This document shows, in pieces, positions 1-10,330 of a DNA stretch of 64,000 nt. This stretch comes from Echinometra lucunter (taxonomy: Eukaryota > Echinodermata > Echinoidea > Camarodonta > Echinometridae). The position numbers and the translations under genes were made by a program. The DNA is taken from assembly GCA_029962745.1 (NCBI GenBank), contig CM057151.1, positions 40,124,943-40,188,942 of the forward strand, written 5' to 3'. Below the pieces are notes generated by a model that saw nothing but the letters and a program-made list of their open reading frames with translations, ran no database searches and was not told where the DNA came from. Each line of letters begins with the position of its first letter. The first letter of the stretch is position 1.

Positions 1-249
1 AAATGCCCGTCTGCACTCTTAAAGGTGCAACTGTGCACCTTTAAGGGTGCAGAAATTTTTGCATTCGAAATGGTGCAAATTTGCACCTTCTCTAAAGGGT
101 AGAACTCTGCACCCTTAAGGATGCAAATGTAGCTCACTGCACCCTTAAAGGTGCAAAATGCTTCTTAGGATGCAAACTTGTAACCATAAAGGAGCTCCCA
201 GTGTTTCATTTGAAGGGTGCAAATTGAACTTTTTTTTTCTTAGTGCGTA
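1..249 (+). mobile_element. GGTGCA-palindrome MITE, copy 1a (cut by window edge)
   Basis: Short elements of the form TGCACC-n-GGTGCA recur every 20-40 bp. The same order of landmarks (CTGCACCCTTAAGG, GTAGCTCACTGCACCC, AAAGGAGCTCCCA, GAAGGGTGCAAA) appears in the copies at 8089-8759 and 16522-16917, so this is a defined element and not random low complexity. The right end CTTAGTGCGTA is present at 239-249. The left end lies outside the window. No coding capacity is seen. Confidence 0.75.
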
Positions 250-538
250 TGGGCGCACATTTGCACCCAAAGAAGCATAATGCACCATTAAGGGTGCAGT
301 GAGCGACATTTTGCTCCCTTAAAGGTGCAAAGTTATACCCTATTGGATGCAAAAATTTCTGCACTCTTTAGGCGCACAATTTCACTTTTAGGGTGCAGAT
401 GGGCCTTTTCGGATGCAAACAAGTAAAAAAGGGTGCTTCTTTGCACCTTTTTCATGTAGGTTACAAGATTGCACCCAAAAAGGTGTTGCTATTGTTGCAA
501 TTGGGATGCACAATCGCACCTTTTTTTCTCAGAGTGTA
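250..538 (-). mobile_element. GGTGCA-palindrome MITE, copy 1b, inverted and truncated
   Basis: Read on the minus strand this repeats the landmark order of copy 1a. It starts with the outer end TACACTCTGAGAAAAAAAGG and passes through GCAACACCTTTTTGGGTGCAATCTTG towards the TGAGCTACATTTTGC-equivalent block. Its inner end is missing, so it abuts copy 1a as an inverted pair. Chance ORFs here contain only Cys/Trp-rich translation of the repeat. Confidence 0.7.
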
Positions 539-1300
539 AAAACAATCAAATAAAAAAGAATTATTCGCAGGGGAGGGAGGTCTTATACACATTATGGACC
601 TTACTTATGGAATATCAGTTGCCACAAGAAATACGGAAAAAAATCAGATGTAGATCACTTTAAACATGCATGCAAAAGTCACTTGTTCAAGACAGATAGA
701 TTGCTCTACGTTTTTCTTGCATCGGTCACACCGTCAAAGCGTCTTCAGACCTATCTCAGCGATCGATTCTGAGTCATTAGCTGGCTTTAGCCGCCATGTT
801 ATCTACTGGTTGAAGAGGGTTTTTTTTTTTTAAATCTTGATGTGACTTTAAAGGAATGATAGCCACAAAAAAGCCAAACGTGAAAACGTACACCAATACA
901 AGTGAATTTGAGACTAAAGTGTATCATAATAACTTGCCAATACTTTCCTAAGACTATCGACAACTCTCGAGACATCTTAGCGCCTACTTGGTGGCATTTT
1001 GTTCCTTCTCGACCCTATATCTTACAATGCAAATTGTTGAATGTCTAATATCGTATTGTAAATTGAGTGTAGTGTTTCGAAATTGAAGACAGTCATAGTT
1101 AGCACCAAGTACCTATAAATCCCGTTGTTGGCGAGTATAGGGCGTTGAAGCCCGGCGTTCAGCTAGTTTTTTTGCTATTGTCATGATTGGTTCGTAACCA
1201 TAGTAACGGGTACTATACGATACGATTAATAACACGTTAGGCATGGGTCACGGGCATTGGGAACATAATCAATCCCTCACTCCAAATAAATGAAACTTCT
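539..1300. other. no gene seen
   Basis: Unremarkable AT-rich sequence. I see no long ORF, tRNA fold or terminal inverted repeat. A short palindrome, GGTTCGTAACCATAGTAACGG, lies near 1190. Confidence 0.6.
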
Positions 1301-2510
1301 GAACAAAAGAATGCCGTTCCAATACTTAGAATGTGCTTCGGGCCCGCTTCGAATGATTCTTACATATTCCAGGTGCATTAGCCCTCGAATGCTGCTCGAA
1401 TTTAGTTGGAACACAGTAGACATGTTTAGAATGTTGTTAAAATGCAGTCAGAATATTTTATTTTTTAGAATATTTAGAATGCACTTTGAATGCCAAACGA
1501 TTGCTGTTTGATTACTGCCCAAATGATACTGCCCGAAGTCAGGTTGGAAGGTGCCTCGATTGCTTTACGAATTCACCTCGAGTGCAGTCAGAACGCTCCA
1601 GGAATGGCCGCCTAATATGGTTCGAATGTACAAAAATTCAAACAGAATGCAGCACAGATACTTAGAATGCGCATCATATATACTTAGAATGTAACAAGAA
1701 TGTCCCGAGTTTACCAAGAATGCCGCCAGAATAGTTCCCGAAAATGCTGCCGAATCCTGAATCTAGCATTTTCCATCAATCTCAGCCCAACTACCATAGA
1801 GCAAGGACTCCGTGCACCATGCTGCTTTGCTCCACATTGCTGTCCTCCAGCAAGGCCTGCTTGAAAGAAATGTGGAAGAGCTCAGGAGAAGAAACATTAG
1901 GAGAAGAAGACCCAGAAGATCAGTCCCGACAATGGCTGGCAGAGGAGAGGAGGGAAAGGCTGTACGGACAGTACACCAGATTGATGGAAGAGCTCAAAGT
2001 AGTGGATACGGCAGTGTTCTGAATTACGTTCATCCTCATCCGAGGGCCATTCGGGACGTTCCGACGGCATTCGAGCCGCACTTGAGCCGCATTTGAGCGG
2101 CAATCAAAAGAGTGTATTCCAGCAGAATTCCTTTAGTACTGAAATAGATTCCGGCAGCAATCGAAATGCATTCGAGGTGCATTCCAGCTCATGCGGGACG
2201 CATTCGGATATATTTTTGCAGGATTTGAAGTGGCTTGTCCTTTCGATTCTACCTCGAACGCGATCAGAATATTTAGAATGTCGTTGAAATGCCGTAAGAA
2301 TTTAGAATGCAGACAGAATGCATTTAGAAAAAAATTCGCCATTAATTTTTTCCACTTCGATGAACTTCGAAAGTTTTGAGCATGAGCAAAACGGCCACGA
2401 GAATGGGCCTGAATATTTTGAATGCACCCAGAATGCAGTCAGCATTTTTAGAATGCACCACGAATATCCAGGAATATACCAAGAATTTTCATTCCGATGG
2501 CATTCCGTCT
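1301..2510. repeat. GAATGC-motif dispersed or degenerate tandem repeat field
   Basis: The hexamer GAATGC or GAATG, usually as TTAGAATGC or AGTCAGAATG, recurs dozens of times at irregular spacing of about 10-30 bp. It is mostly forward at 1310-1740 and 2270-2480 and reversed (GCATTCG, GCATTCC) at about 2060-2200. Both orientations within one field suggest a foldback or subterminal-repeat element. The Harbinger-like fragment at 1863-2097 sits in the middle. The small ORFs crossing this region are translations of the repeat. Confidence 0.65.
1863..2097 (+). pseudogene. PIF/Harbinger-type transposase N-terminal fragment, frameshifted
   Basis: One frame gives an Arg-rich stretch (RRRNIRRRRPRRS). 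The next frame gives QWLAEERRERLYGQYTRLME followed by ELKVVDTAVF and a stop. The first frame then resumes with NYVHPHPRAIRDVPTAFEPH. This order (basic run, W-L-x-x-R-R-x-x-x-G-Q-Y-x-x-L-M-x-E-L, F-x-N-Y-x-R-x-x-P, F-x-x-L-x-x-x-I) matches what I know of the N-terminal part of PIF/Harbinger transposases, upstream of the DDE catalytic core. At least two frameshifts and a stop break it, and no DDE domain follows, so it is dead. It is embedded in GAATGC repeats and is probably the relic of the element that spread them. Family assignment is by eye. Confidence 0.5.
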
Positions 2511-2930
2511 TATTCCGCCTCCAGTGTGACTAGGGTTTCACTGAGTAAATTTATTATAAGAAAATCTTCATTTTAACGCTTTCAAAATCTGTCTTAATTT
2601 TAACCAGAGCATTTCATTAAAACCGCTATAAGCACTCTTTAATTCACTATATTCATTTTTACATTCACAAGTGGATGTATATCCATTTCTTTCTTTAAAA
2701 ATGAATGTTCGCATTCGTCCTGACCAAGTTAATGAGCCATTTTAAAAGGAAACATCCTAATAATGTTTTACAAACGAAATAGAAATATAAATTTGTACAG
2801 CGGATTTGACGGAACCTTCGTAGGATTTTTTTTTCCAATCAGGCAGAAGGTGTTCTTCGTGAACATCCATAAGCAGTGAAAAGGACAACAACCTTTAAAG
2901 GGTAGTCTTTGACCAACCCTTTTCCTTTCC
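2511..2930. other. no gene seen
   Basis: AT-rich sequence without ORFs of note, tRNA folds or clear inverted repeats. Confidence 0.6.
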
Positions 2931-2935
2931 TGATA

Positions 2936-3062
2936 ACTACTCTCTCCCTGTCTCTCTCTCTCTCTTCTCTTTCTTTATCTCTTCTCTATATATCTCTCTT
3001 TCTCTTCCCCCCCCCCTCTCTCTCTCTGACTATCACTCTCTCTCTCTCTCTCTCACTATGTT
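2936..3062. repeat. (CT)n microsatellite with interruptions
   Basis: Near-pure CT and CTTT runs, including one poly-C stretch. The 109-residue Leu/Ser-rich ORF over it is a repeat translation. Confidence 0.9.
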
Positions 3063-4195
3063 TCTTCCTCACTGTCCATTCTGTAAAGAAGTATTTGGGT
3101 AGGGTTAATTGTTTGTGTCTAAATTGTCTATGTGTGTTTGTCTGTGCCTCTCTCCTACAGAATGAATACTCACATGAAATGATGAACTATTACTTACATG
3201 GGCTGTCCAATTCTCCGACCTTTTCAGATGTATCATGAGAAACAGCAAAAGCTAGATATCTTCACATATCTTAAATGTTGCTTTAAAACAGTGATATGAA
3301 ATAATGTTTAATATTCATTTGCAGAAGAGAAAATCAACCTGGAGGGCAGTGGTGGATCTGGCGGGCATTGGGGACTTGTGAACATGGTGCTTTTCTTCTT
3401 TTTTAAAGATTTCTACCCGCTCCTACGGGTAAACTGTTCGATAATTACCAATCAGACAAAAAAAGCAGGCCTAATGTATCCTCGTCACATGCAATTCATT
3501 ATCTCACAGAACTTACTTAACCCTATAAGATTATTCAGTAAGTTAATGATAATAGATGATAAATTGAAGCCAAGGTTTCGACGATCAAATGTGCAACAGA
3601 GTCGTATGGAGTTCCTGACCTCATTGGGAAACCATGGATGTGGACGATTTCAAACATGAGAGAAAAATTCAAGTTTTAGTAATCCTTATTTTCCAGAAAA
3701 CGTAGATATCTGAAAATGGCAATTTGCAATTATTGTTTTGTGCAGCTGTAGTCCCTTTAACATTTGCCGGTGGCTTTTAATTTTAAAAACGTATATGTAT
3801 TTCGCACATATATATATATAAATTTTTGAGATGTCATGAAAGTTATTTCAATTAGCGAAAACATAATTCAAAAAAGAAGGGAAGTTCATAAAAATTATTA
3901 TATATAATCAAGACTATTAAATGTCGAATGATGATCTACTTCAATTCCTATTCGTAATTTCTGAGAGTTTCTGAGAGACATGTTAAGCAAAACAGTCGAA
4001 ATTTCACATGCAGTGTAACTTATTATAATTTTTCAAAGGGGGCAATCGCCCACGTCCAAAGAGAGCGAAAGCCCATGAGGTCGACAATGCAGGTCTCGTT
4101 GGCTTCTTTCTGACACTTTCCAAAATACCCACTCGACATGTTCGAATATCAAGGGCCACAGATGTCCTAAGTTAAAAATCATCATTAATGTATTT
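3063..4195. other. no gene seen
   Basis: AT-rich sequence with a short TA run near 3808-3820. The 93-residue ORF at 3378-3659 has no recognisable domain and no supporting splice context, so I do not call it. Confidence 0.55.
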
Positions 4196-4440
4196 CTTTT
4201 GTCGACTCTCTCGATCCTTGATTTCCATCATCGGCTTTCAACATTTATCTACTTTTTTCTCATTCTTTTTCTCTCCCTTCCCTCTTTCTTTCTCCTAGTT
4301 TTTTTTTTTTTTTTATCTTCGTCTTTCTTTCTATTTTCTCTTTTTCATCAGTCCTTTTTGTATTGTCTAGGTTTTTCTCCTCTCCTTCTTCCTTTCCGCA
4401 GGAATTTCTCTGAAGTAACCACTTCTTTAACTTTTTTCTT
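4196..4440. repeat. pyrimidine-rich tract (TTTC/CTTT)
   Basis: A long T- and C-rich stretch with a poly-T run near 4299-4314. It yields Phe/Leu/Ser-rich and Lys/Arg-rich ORFs on the two strands, neither of which looks like protein. Confidence 0.7.
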
Positions 4441-4574
4441 CAATATAGATCTTCTCTTTCTGAATGTCACGATGCATTTTGTCGTTCTTTCCCCTAATTT
4501 TCTATATATTTTATTTGAGTTGGATTTGACTTGTCGATCTTCTTGGCTTTCTGTCTCACACAACTTTACAGAAT

Positions 4575-4640
4575 GTTCCACGTGGCAGGACTGACTTCTG
4601 GGATGAACCCTATATAAAGGGGATTTGCGGAGGCAGGCAT
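4575..4640 (+). promoter_or_regulatory. possible TATA-type core promoter
   Basis: A strong TATA element (CTATATAAAGGGG at 4610-4622) has an E-box CACGTG 25-30 bp upstream (4579-4584). The sequence downstream is GC-richer and contains a repeated TCGGTTGAAC motif (about 4644 and 4702). No ORF follows within 1 kb, so this could serve a non-coding exon, an old LTR, or nothing. It is a motif call only. Confidence 0.3.
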
Positions 4641-4899
4641 ACGTCGGTTGAACTTACTCAAACGATTACACAATATTCTGTCCCCGCATTAACGTTAACC
4701 GGTCGGTTGAACCTCAGGGTTGGGTAATCAGCAAGACGCAATTGTTCCATAAGGGATGTCGATACTCCGTTTAAAGATATTTTGAACTTTCTGCTGAGGA
4801 CAATACCTAAGGCATAGCCACGCTGAATTAACCCCGATTACACATTGAAGTGCATAGGAGAGAAATGTGTTTCTGAATACATTTTCTCGACATAACCTT

Positions 4900-5225
4900 C
4901 ATTCACTTCGGTTACTTAGAGCTGTAGTACATGAAGCTTATAAAACGCATTTTTGCAGTCAGTATTAAGATTTAATGCGTCCGTCAACTTTATATGCAAA
5001 TCAGCTGCAGTATGAAAGTACATGATTATATTCCATACTGTATAATTTTGATGATTAGATCGCGATGATTAACATAGTTTTATGTAAGGGAAAATTTACA
5101 TGTATAACTTTAAAGGGGAACAAACATGCGTTAAATGCTTTGACAAACCTCCCGAAGGATAGATAATTCATGTATTTCCATGTATGTTTCTTTCCTTTTC
5201 ATGTTTGTAAATAAGTTGATTGTTT
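4900..5225. other. no gene seen
   Basis: AT-rich filler between the TATA-like site and the SINE tail. Confidence 0.55.
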
Positions 5226-5228
5226 AAT

Positions 5229-5292
5229 GCAAGCGCTTAGAAACAATATGTATTAAGCGCTATTTAAATGTTATCTATTATTATTATTAATA
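5229..5292 (+). mobile_element. orphan 3' tail of a tRNA-type SINE
   Basis: The sequence has AAGCGCTTAGA, a short AT spacer, TTAAGCGCTATTTAAA and a TTATTATTATTA tail. This matches in order and spacing the tail of the complete SINE at 40048-40349 (AAGCG-x-AGAGACG, ATATGCGCTATACAAG, ATTATTATTA). The tRNA-like head is absent, so it is a truncated or decayed copy. Confidence 0.5.
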
Positions 5293-5579
5293 CAATAATT
5301 TTGTTTTCTCAAGGAAACGGAGTGAACATCAGTGATGGCTCTGAAATAGTTATTACCACCAACAAATAAGTCTGCTAGGTGGTTGTCTTGGATTTAGAGT
5401 AAAATACTAAAAGATTCAACTGAATACCGAAGTTGATTACGTATTTTTACTTCAGTGGAAAATTGAGTAAAATACTTCAAATTATGGCTCCAGTATTGAA
5501 TTGAATACCGGCCCAGGTCCCCATTTTCTCCTGAGTTGAGCGGAACGAACGTGGGTAAAACACCTTGATTAGGTACTAA

Positions 5580-5690
5580 TGGGATCGAACCCAGTACCTC
5601 TCGTATGAGAGTTAAGAGCCTTCATCATATAATACTAGTCTCCTGTTTTAGGACATGTTGTCTCATACGACTGGACTATAGAGATCATAT
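5580..5690 (-). mobile_element. degenerate tRNA-like SINE head
   Basis: On the minus strand a B-box-like GGTACTGGGTTCGATCCC is preceded by an anticodon-arm-like hairpin TCTCATACGAGAG. An A-box-like GATCTCTATAGTCCAGTC lies about 55 bp too far upstream. The neighbour at 5853-5932 shares the same A-box wording, suggesting two copies of one SINE family. It cannot fold as a normal tRNA because of the extra sequence. Confidence 0.4.
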
Positions 5691-5852
5691 ACCTGCACAT
5701 TGTATTATGATTTATGATAGGGAAATGGGGAAACAAAGGTGGTGTTTTTTAAGACAATGGTGGAAGGCAATGAGAGAATAACAGTGCATTGCTGCATTTA
5801 AACCTTCTCCTAGTGTCCTCCTCTAAAGAAAAAAATGTAAAGACTGATGAAA

Positions 5853-5932
5853 GGGCCTCTGAAGGGAATTGAACCTAAGTCTCTGGCTCAGAACGCCAGT
5901 GCTTTAAGACTGGACCTAAGAGATCACTCATA
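5853..5932 (-). mobile_element. tRNA-like SINE head with Arg(TCT)-like anticodon arm
   Basis: The minus strand reads A-box-like GATCTCTTAGGTCCAGTC, a clean anticodon stem-loop CTGGC-GTTCTGA-GCCAG (loop bases 34-36 TCT), then the B-box-like GGTTCAATTCC and a T-arm remnant. The acceptor ends do not pair well. I read it as a tRNA-derived SINE or tRNA pseudogene, not a working tRNA. Confidence 0.45.
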
Positions 5933-8088
5933 AAGAAAATAGTGTTAAGAACCTTCCACACTTTAATCATCGATCACCATGCCATGATACCCTAGGCTAC
6001 AATTATGCAAATCGGCAGACAGTAGTCTTCATCAATTAAGATACAAATGAAGAACTATTAAGGTTTGAGCGATTTGTGATTTTGATTAATGAAATATGCC
6101 ATGTCTCTTGGCAGTCAGTTAGTTGACATGCCACTGATTTCTGACCTTTTCTTTACAGCCACTCCTATTAACTACTTTCTCGAAATGCTTTGTAGAAACT
6201 TATATATCGTATGGTTGTTAAAACTTTAATTTCGCCTGTAATAGCTTGATCAACATGTTATAAAATATTTTGAAAATTTAGCCATGAATTAGCATTGTAC
6301 CAAGGCGTTTTATTGTCTTAAATAAGAGAAATATATCCATTAGAAAATGTTATTAGCAGTTGCTTCATCATTCAGATTCTTAAGGATCACAGTGACGACT
6401 TGACGGAATCTTGATGTACAGATCATTATCTACCATGCTTAAATATAAAGTCATGAGTGAGAATTTTATATTATATTAGAATTGCTTAATCTAAATCAAA
6501 TATGATTGCTCATTATTGAAGAGTGGCATATTCTTATCTACACAATATGAAGATGAATTGCTATATTTATGAAGACGAATTGCTCTTGCCAACAGATAAT
6601 CATTTGGGACTAATGGCGGATCATTTCATGACAGGTAACGAATGACTTCCGACCACCATCATGACATCTGGTCTCCAGGTCCTTGCTCTTCGCAACGGCG
6701 GTGTATCCATTCTTAGCGGGTGCCGGTGAATCTCCCCCCCCCCCTTCATCCTTATCAAAAAATAGGGTCGTACTGAAGTATTGATACTTCTAACTGAGTA
6801 TGAAAGAGCAGTCAAAGTGAATATTGATTAAATTATGTTTATATCACGCTGGGTTTTATCACGCAGAGCATTATTTCGCCTTTCAATCTGGTTGGGGTCC
6901 CCTCCCCCTGTCGCTCATCTTTTCTGCATACATCACTGCCCCTTCGACTTCTCTTCAGTAGCGTAATGAACCAACTTTTGTGGGGCTGCGCTATCCCCCC
7001 CCCCCCAAAAAAAAGGAGGGGTCCAGCTGCTGATAAGCAAAAAAAAAAAAAAAATCCAAGGAAAAATTAAGAATGAAATAATAAAAAGGGGAAAAAGCTT
7101 TTGGTAAAATTTGGGAAGGCAGCAGCCCCCCCCCCGAAAAAAACAGTGCTTCTCTTTGTGAATGATACTGTTCTAAGCTACCAGACTAGAAAACATAGTT
7201 AACGGCATCGTTTGATGCCTTTGGTGTATCCAGAAAGTAAATAATTTCTTTAAAAATGAAAGAGAAAAATAATGTTGCATGCATGTACTTTTTTTTTTCA
7301 TTCTTTTCAAATGGTAAAATACAGTCAACACAGACTTTTCATCTTGAGTAAATGGACTTTTTTTAAAATCTAATTTAAGTGAAAACTTTCCCGTTGTAGG
7401 TAAATTGAAATACTTAATGTTTAGTTATATTCATTGGAAAATACTTTTCAATATTCTAAGCAAAAATTAATGTGATTTGTATAGCGATTAAAAACTTCCT
7501 TTGGAGATGACGTCATAGAAATGACGCTTTTATTTTCATCTTCTTCCAAATTCTATCACCTTTTAACCGTGACATCAGAACCTGGCCTACATATTGATTA
7601 CAAATCAATATTTACATTCAAACAAAAGAACTTTCTCTCAAATGATGGGGGTTATTCCTCAAAAGACTCACAATCATTCCCTCTATCGCTTACCTCGAGA
7701 GGTGTTGTTGGGGGAACTTGTTTTATTGGTTAGATTTTTGGCGCGAAGTCAGGATCACCTGTCCAGGAAGCGATGGTGTGACTTTAGATATGCCGCGGGG
7801 TCCCTTTCTCTCTCTTAAGTTTTCGCAGTGGCGCTGCACAAGCCCCTAGTCGAACAACAAAGCCATAGTATACAGCTACTTAAAAAAAACAAAGGTCCTC
7901 AGGGTTTTGGACAAAATAAACAGATGGTCGTCGTACCCGTAGTCTAGGTTTAGAGTGGTGCTATGTTATATATGTTGGCATATTGTTGGCACACTGTATT
8001 TAGTTTGGTATTTATGCAAAAAAGTTAAACAACATATCGCGCATAATTATTTGTTTTTATGTTGAAAACGGACAGCCATTTTCTTCAG
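5933..8088. other. no gene seen; poly-C/poly-A tracts
   Basis: AT-rich sequence with poly-C and poly-A runs around 6727-6742, 6990-7054 and 7125-7143. A CRE-like TGACGTCA occurs at 7507-7514 without other promoter signals. ORFs of 60-75 residues near 7521-7818 show no domain. Confidence 0.55.
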
Positions 8089-8759
8089 TACACATTTAGA
8101 ATGGATTCAATGGAAGGTTCAGTTTTGCACTCTAAATGCCACACTGGCAGCACGTTTTGGGGTGCAATCTTGCACTCTACATGAAGAAGGTGCAAAGATG
8201 CACTCTTTTGTACTTCGTTTGCACCCGGAATTGCCCGTCTGCAACCTTAAAGGTGCAATTATGCACCTTAATGAGGGTGCAGAAATTTTTGCATTCAAAA
8301 GGGTGCAAATTTGCCACTTCCCTGAAGGGTACAACTCTGTACCCTTAAGGGTGCAGAATGTACACTATGAACATGACGGACAAAGAAAGCGGACAAAATA
8401 AACAACCTCTCATTCTACCCTTCACAATGGTTCTGGTAGTCAAAAGAACATCCCTTCACTGCTCTTGTCTAAAATATGTGGAACAGGTGTCACATGCATA
8501 TTCACCTGGAACTACATGATTAAACATAATAGCTGTGAAGGGATGTTCTTTTGACTACCAGAACCATTGTGAAGGGTAGAAAGAGAGGTTGTTTATTTTG
8601 TCCGCTTTCTTTGTCTACCATGTTCATAGTGGTAGCTCACTGCATCATTAATGGTGCATGGTGCATAATGCTTCTGTGGGTGCAAAGTTGTACCCATAAA
8701 GGAGCTCCCATTGTTGCATTTGAAGGGTGCAAAATTGAACTTTTTATTCATAGTGTGTA
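8089..8759 (+). mobile_element. GGTGCA-palindrome MITE, copy 2, interrupted by another MITE
   Basis: The left end is TACACATTTAGAA and the right end CTTTTTATTCATAGTGTGTA, matching copy 3 (TACACTTTAGAAAAAAGG and CCTTTTTTCTAAGTGCGTA). Removing the nested element (8363-8631) and one target-site copy leaves 399 bp, against 396 bp for copy 3. Terminal TA on both sides suggests TA target preference, as in the Tc1/mariner superfamily. It has no coding capacity. Confidence 0.75.
8363..8631. mobile_element. CACTA-like MITE nested in GGTGCA element
   Basis: A 269-bp element has near-perfect terminal inverted repeats of about 97 bp (8363-8459 and 8535-8631) that begin CACTATGAACATG and end CATGTTCATAGTG. 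It is flanked by the 3-bp direct repeat GTA (8360-8362 and 8632-8634). The uninterrupted copies 1 and 3 read AATGTAGCTCACTG at this point, which confirms the empty site and the GTA duplication. TIRs starting CACTA and a 3-bp duplication fit the CACTA/EnSpm superfamily. There is no ORF, so it is non-autonomous. Note the very short unique centre of about 75 bp. Confidence 0.8.
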
Positions 8760-9185
8760 GCTTTTTACTTCATTCGAATCACAACGTAAAACACTTTCCA
8801 TAATAAATAAAAGAATGTTTTGGATTTTATAGATATAGTAAATCTCATCAAAGTCATGTCATCGATGCACTCCCTAACTAGGACTCTTGTCATGCTTGTG
8901 GCGGATGTACTCCTCCTATACAGCACCTCTCCCCTCTCTTATTGGGGGGGGGGGGGCATAACTTATACCTGAGCGCTTGACCTCCATCACATATCAATAT
9001 CTCAAAATAATGCTTAGGATACTCTCTTTCGCGCCCACTCTCCCATGCCGACTTTAGGTTTTCTTCACGCCTTATTCTAATCTCCCCGAAGACTAATATC
9101 CACCATACATTAGAAATTTGGAATGAAATATCTACTTATCACTATGAGAGTCTCTTTAACATCTCTTTCACACGTTCACTTTGTA
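8760..9185. other. no gene seen
   Basis: AT-rich sequence with one poly-G run at about 8945-8957. Confidence 0.6.
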
Positions 9186-9190
9186 GCAAA

Positions 9191-9236
<46 letters not shown>
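9186..9236. repeat. (TA)n microsatellite
   Basis: An uninterrupted TATATA run of more than 40 bp. Confidence 0.95.
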
Positions 9237-9237
<1 letters not shown>

Positions 9238-9800
9238 ATTAGATTGCACCCTTCCCCTTAAAACAAACTGTCATTTTCATAGAGAATATCGCAATGAGTG
9301 TACTTACCTGGTTGCAGATAACTGGCAGACTTCGCGTCAGAGCAGGACTAAAGTGCTACTTGTGCTTTTCATCAGTTTTTAGTTCAAGATAAAGACCCTC
9401 CTCGTGAATTTTTGGACAACAGACTATCGACGCGATGAAATTTCAATTGGCTGACTCCATCCAGAGCCTGGTTTCAATTGGCCACTACTTCTGAAAGACA
9501 CACCGGCAAAGAGGAGCACTCACTTAACTCGCTTTGCCCTTCGGGGCGACGTCAACAGCAAGGGAATCGACTGCTCTAGCGGCGTGCTATTCGATCGGAA
9601 AGGAATCATGACTGTTTTGGAGGTGACTGCGCAAAAAAAGAGGGCGGGAAAATTCAGAACGCTAGCAGCTAGTGTCGTCTGCGCTACCCATTTTTCCGAT
9701 CTTGACACGGCGTCACCACTAGTTATCTACCAACGTCACAACCCTGATTCTTCTCTTTCAAATACCGACTTAACTCGAAGAAGATATCGTTTGTGTGGAG
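9237..9800. other. no gene seen; mixed-composition stretch
   Basis: The composition around 9400-9780 is less AT-rich than its flanks, and a 123-residue plus-strand ORF (9584-9955) opens here. It runs straight through the tRNA-like SINE downstream and shows no domain, so I do not call it as a gene. Confidence 0.45.
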
Positions 9801-9935
9801 GTGTCGTAGTCAAGTGGTTTAAGGCGCTTGACTGGAGAGGCGAGAACCGGGGGTTCGATTCCTGGCACGGCACTTATGCCCTGGAGCGAGGCATTCTATC
9901 TACAGTCACTCTTTTATCGTACATTAAAGAAATAA
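9801..9935 (+). mobile_element. tRNA-derived SINE with intact tRNA-like head
   Basis: The head (9801-9873) has a 7-bp acceptor pairing of GTGTCGT with ACGGCAC, an A-box TAGTCAAGTGG and a B-box GGTTCGATTCC. The anticodon stem does not pair, so it is not a working tRNA. The sequence after the head (TTATGCCCTGGAGCGAGGCATT, then CTATCTACAGT) resembles that downstream of the B-box at 52569 and in the SINE at 40048. This marks one tRNA-derived SINE family with a conserved post-tRNA region. Confidence 0.55.
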
Positions 9936-9965
9936 TCATGCTAAAGGCATATTGATACCAACGTG

Positions 9966-10057
9966 TATTGTGTGCGTGTGTGTGTGTGTGTGTGTGAGGG
10001 TGTGTGTGTATGTGGTTTTCCTTTTTTTTTTTTTTTTGCTTGCTTTTTTTTTTTTAA
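9966..10057. repeat. (GT)n then poly-T microsatellite
   Basis: TGTGTG runs (about 9969-10012) are followed by two poly-T tracts. Confidence 0.9.
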
Positions 10058-10221
10058 GTTTCGGAAGAACACTGTCTCCTTGTTTCTTCTGTATAAGTTC
10101 TTTTCTACTTTGGCAGCGATTCATTTCGATTTCGTAACATGACATTATCGTTTATAATGTAGATAATTATTCCCCTGTGTCCTCTCTGTAAAGGTACTCT
10201 CGTAAAACAATTTGACTACAC

Positions 10222-10330
10222 CAGGGGAGTGTTTCATGAAGAGTTTTGTCGGTGATTTTCACCGACTAATTTGCTGTCAGCCAATCAGATGCGAGGATTT
10301 TCAGTAGCTTGTAAATTGAAACACTCCCCA
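10222..10330 (+). mobile_element. CAGGGGAGCGTTTCATGAA MITE, copy 1 (right arm eroded)
   Basis: The left TIR is CAGGGGAGTGTTTCATGAA, followed by GAGTTTTGTCGGTGATTTTC and the family core AATCAGATGCGAGGATTTTC. The right arm is reduced to TTGAAACACTCCCC. Four other copies lie at 20456, 27605, 50105 and 60209. It is a small palindromic non-autonomous DNA element. Confidence 0.7.

Noticed and set aside
1..538. Possible CRISPR-like array from regularly spaced GGTGCA repeats
   Set aside because: The repeats are short, irregularly spaced and of both orientations, the genome is eukaryotic, and the same arrangement recurs as a transposon at two other sites.
7507..7514. CRE palindrome TGACGTCA as a regulatory site
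   Set aside because: An 8-bp match is expected by chance in 64 kb, and no promoter or gene is nearby.
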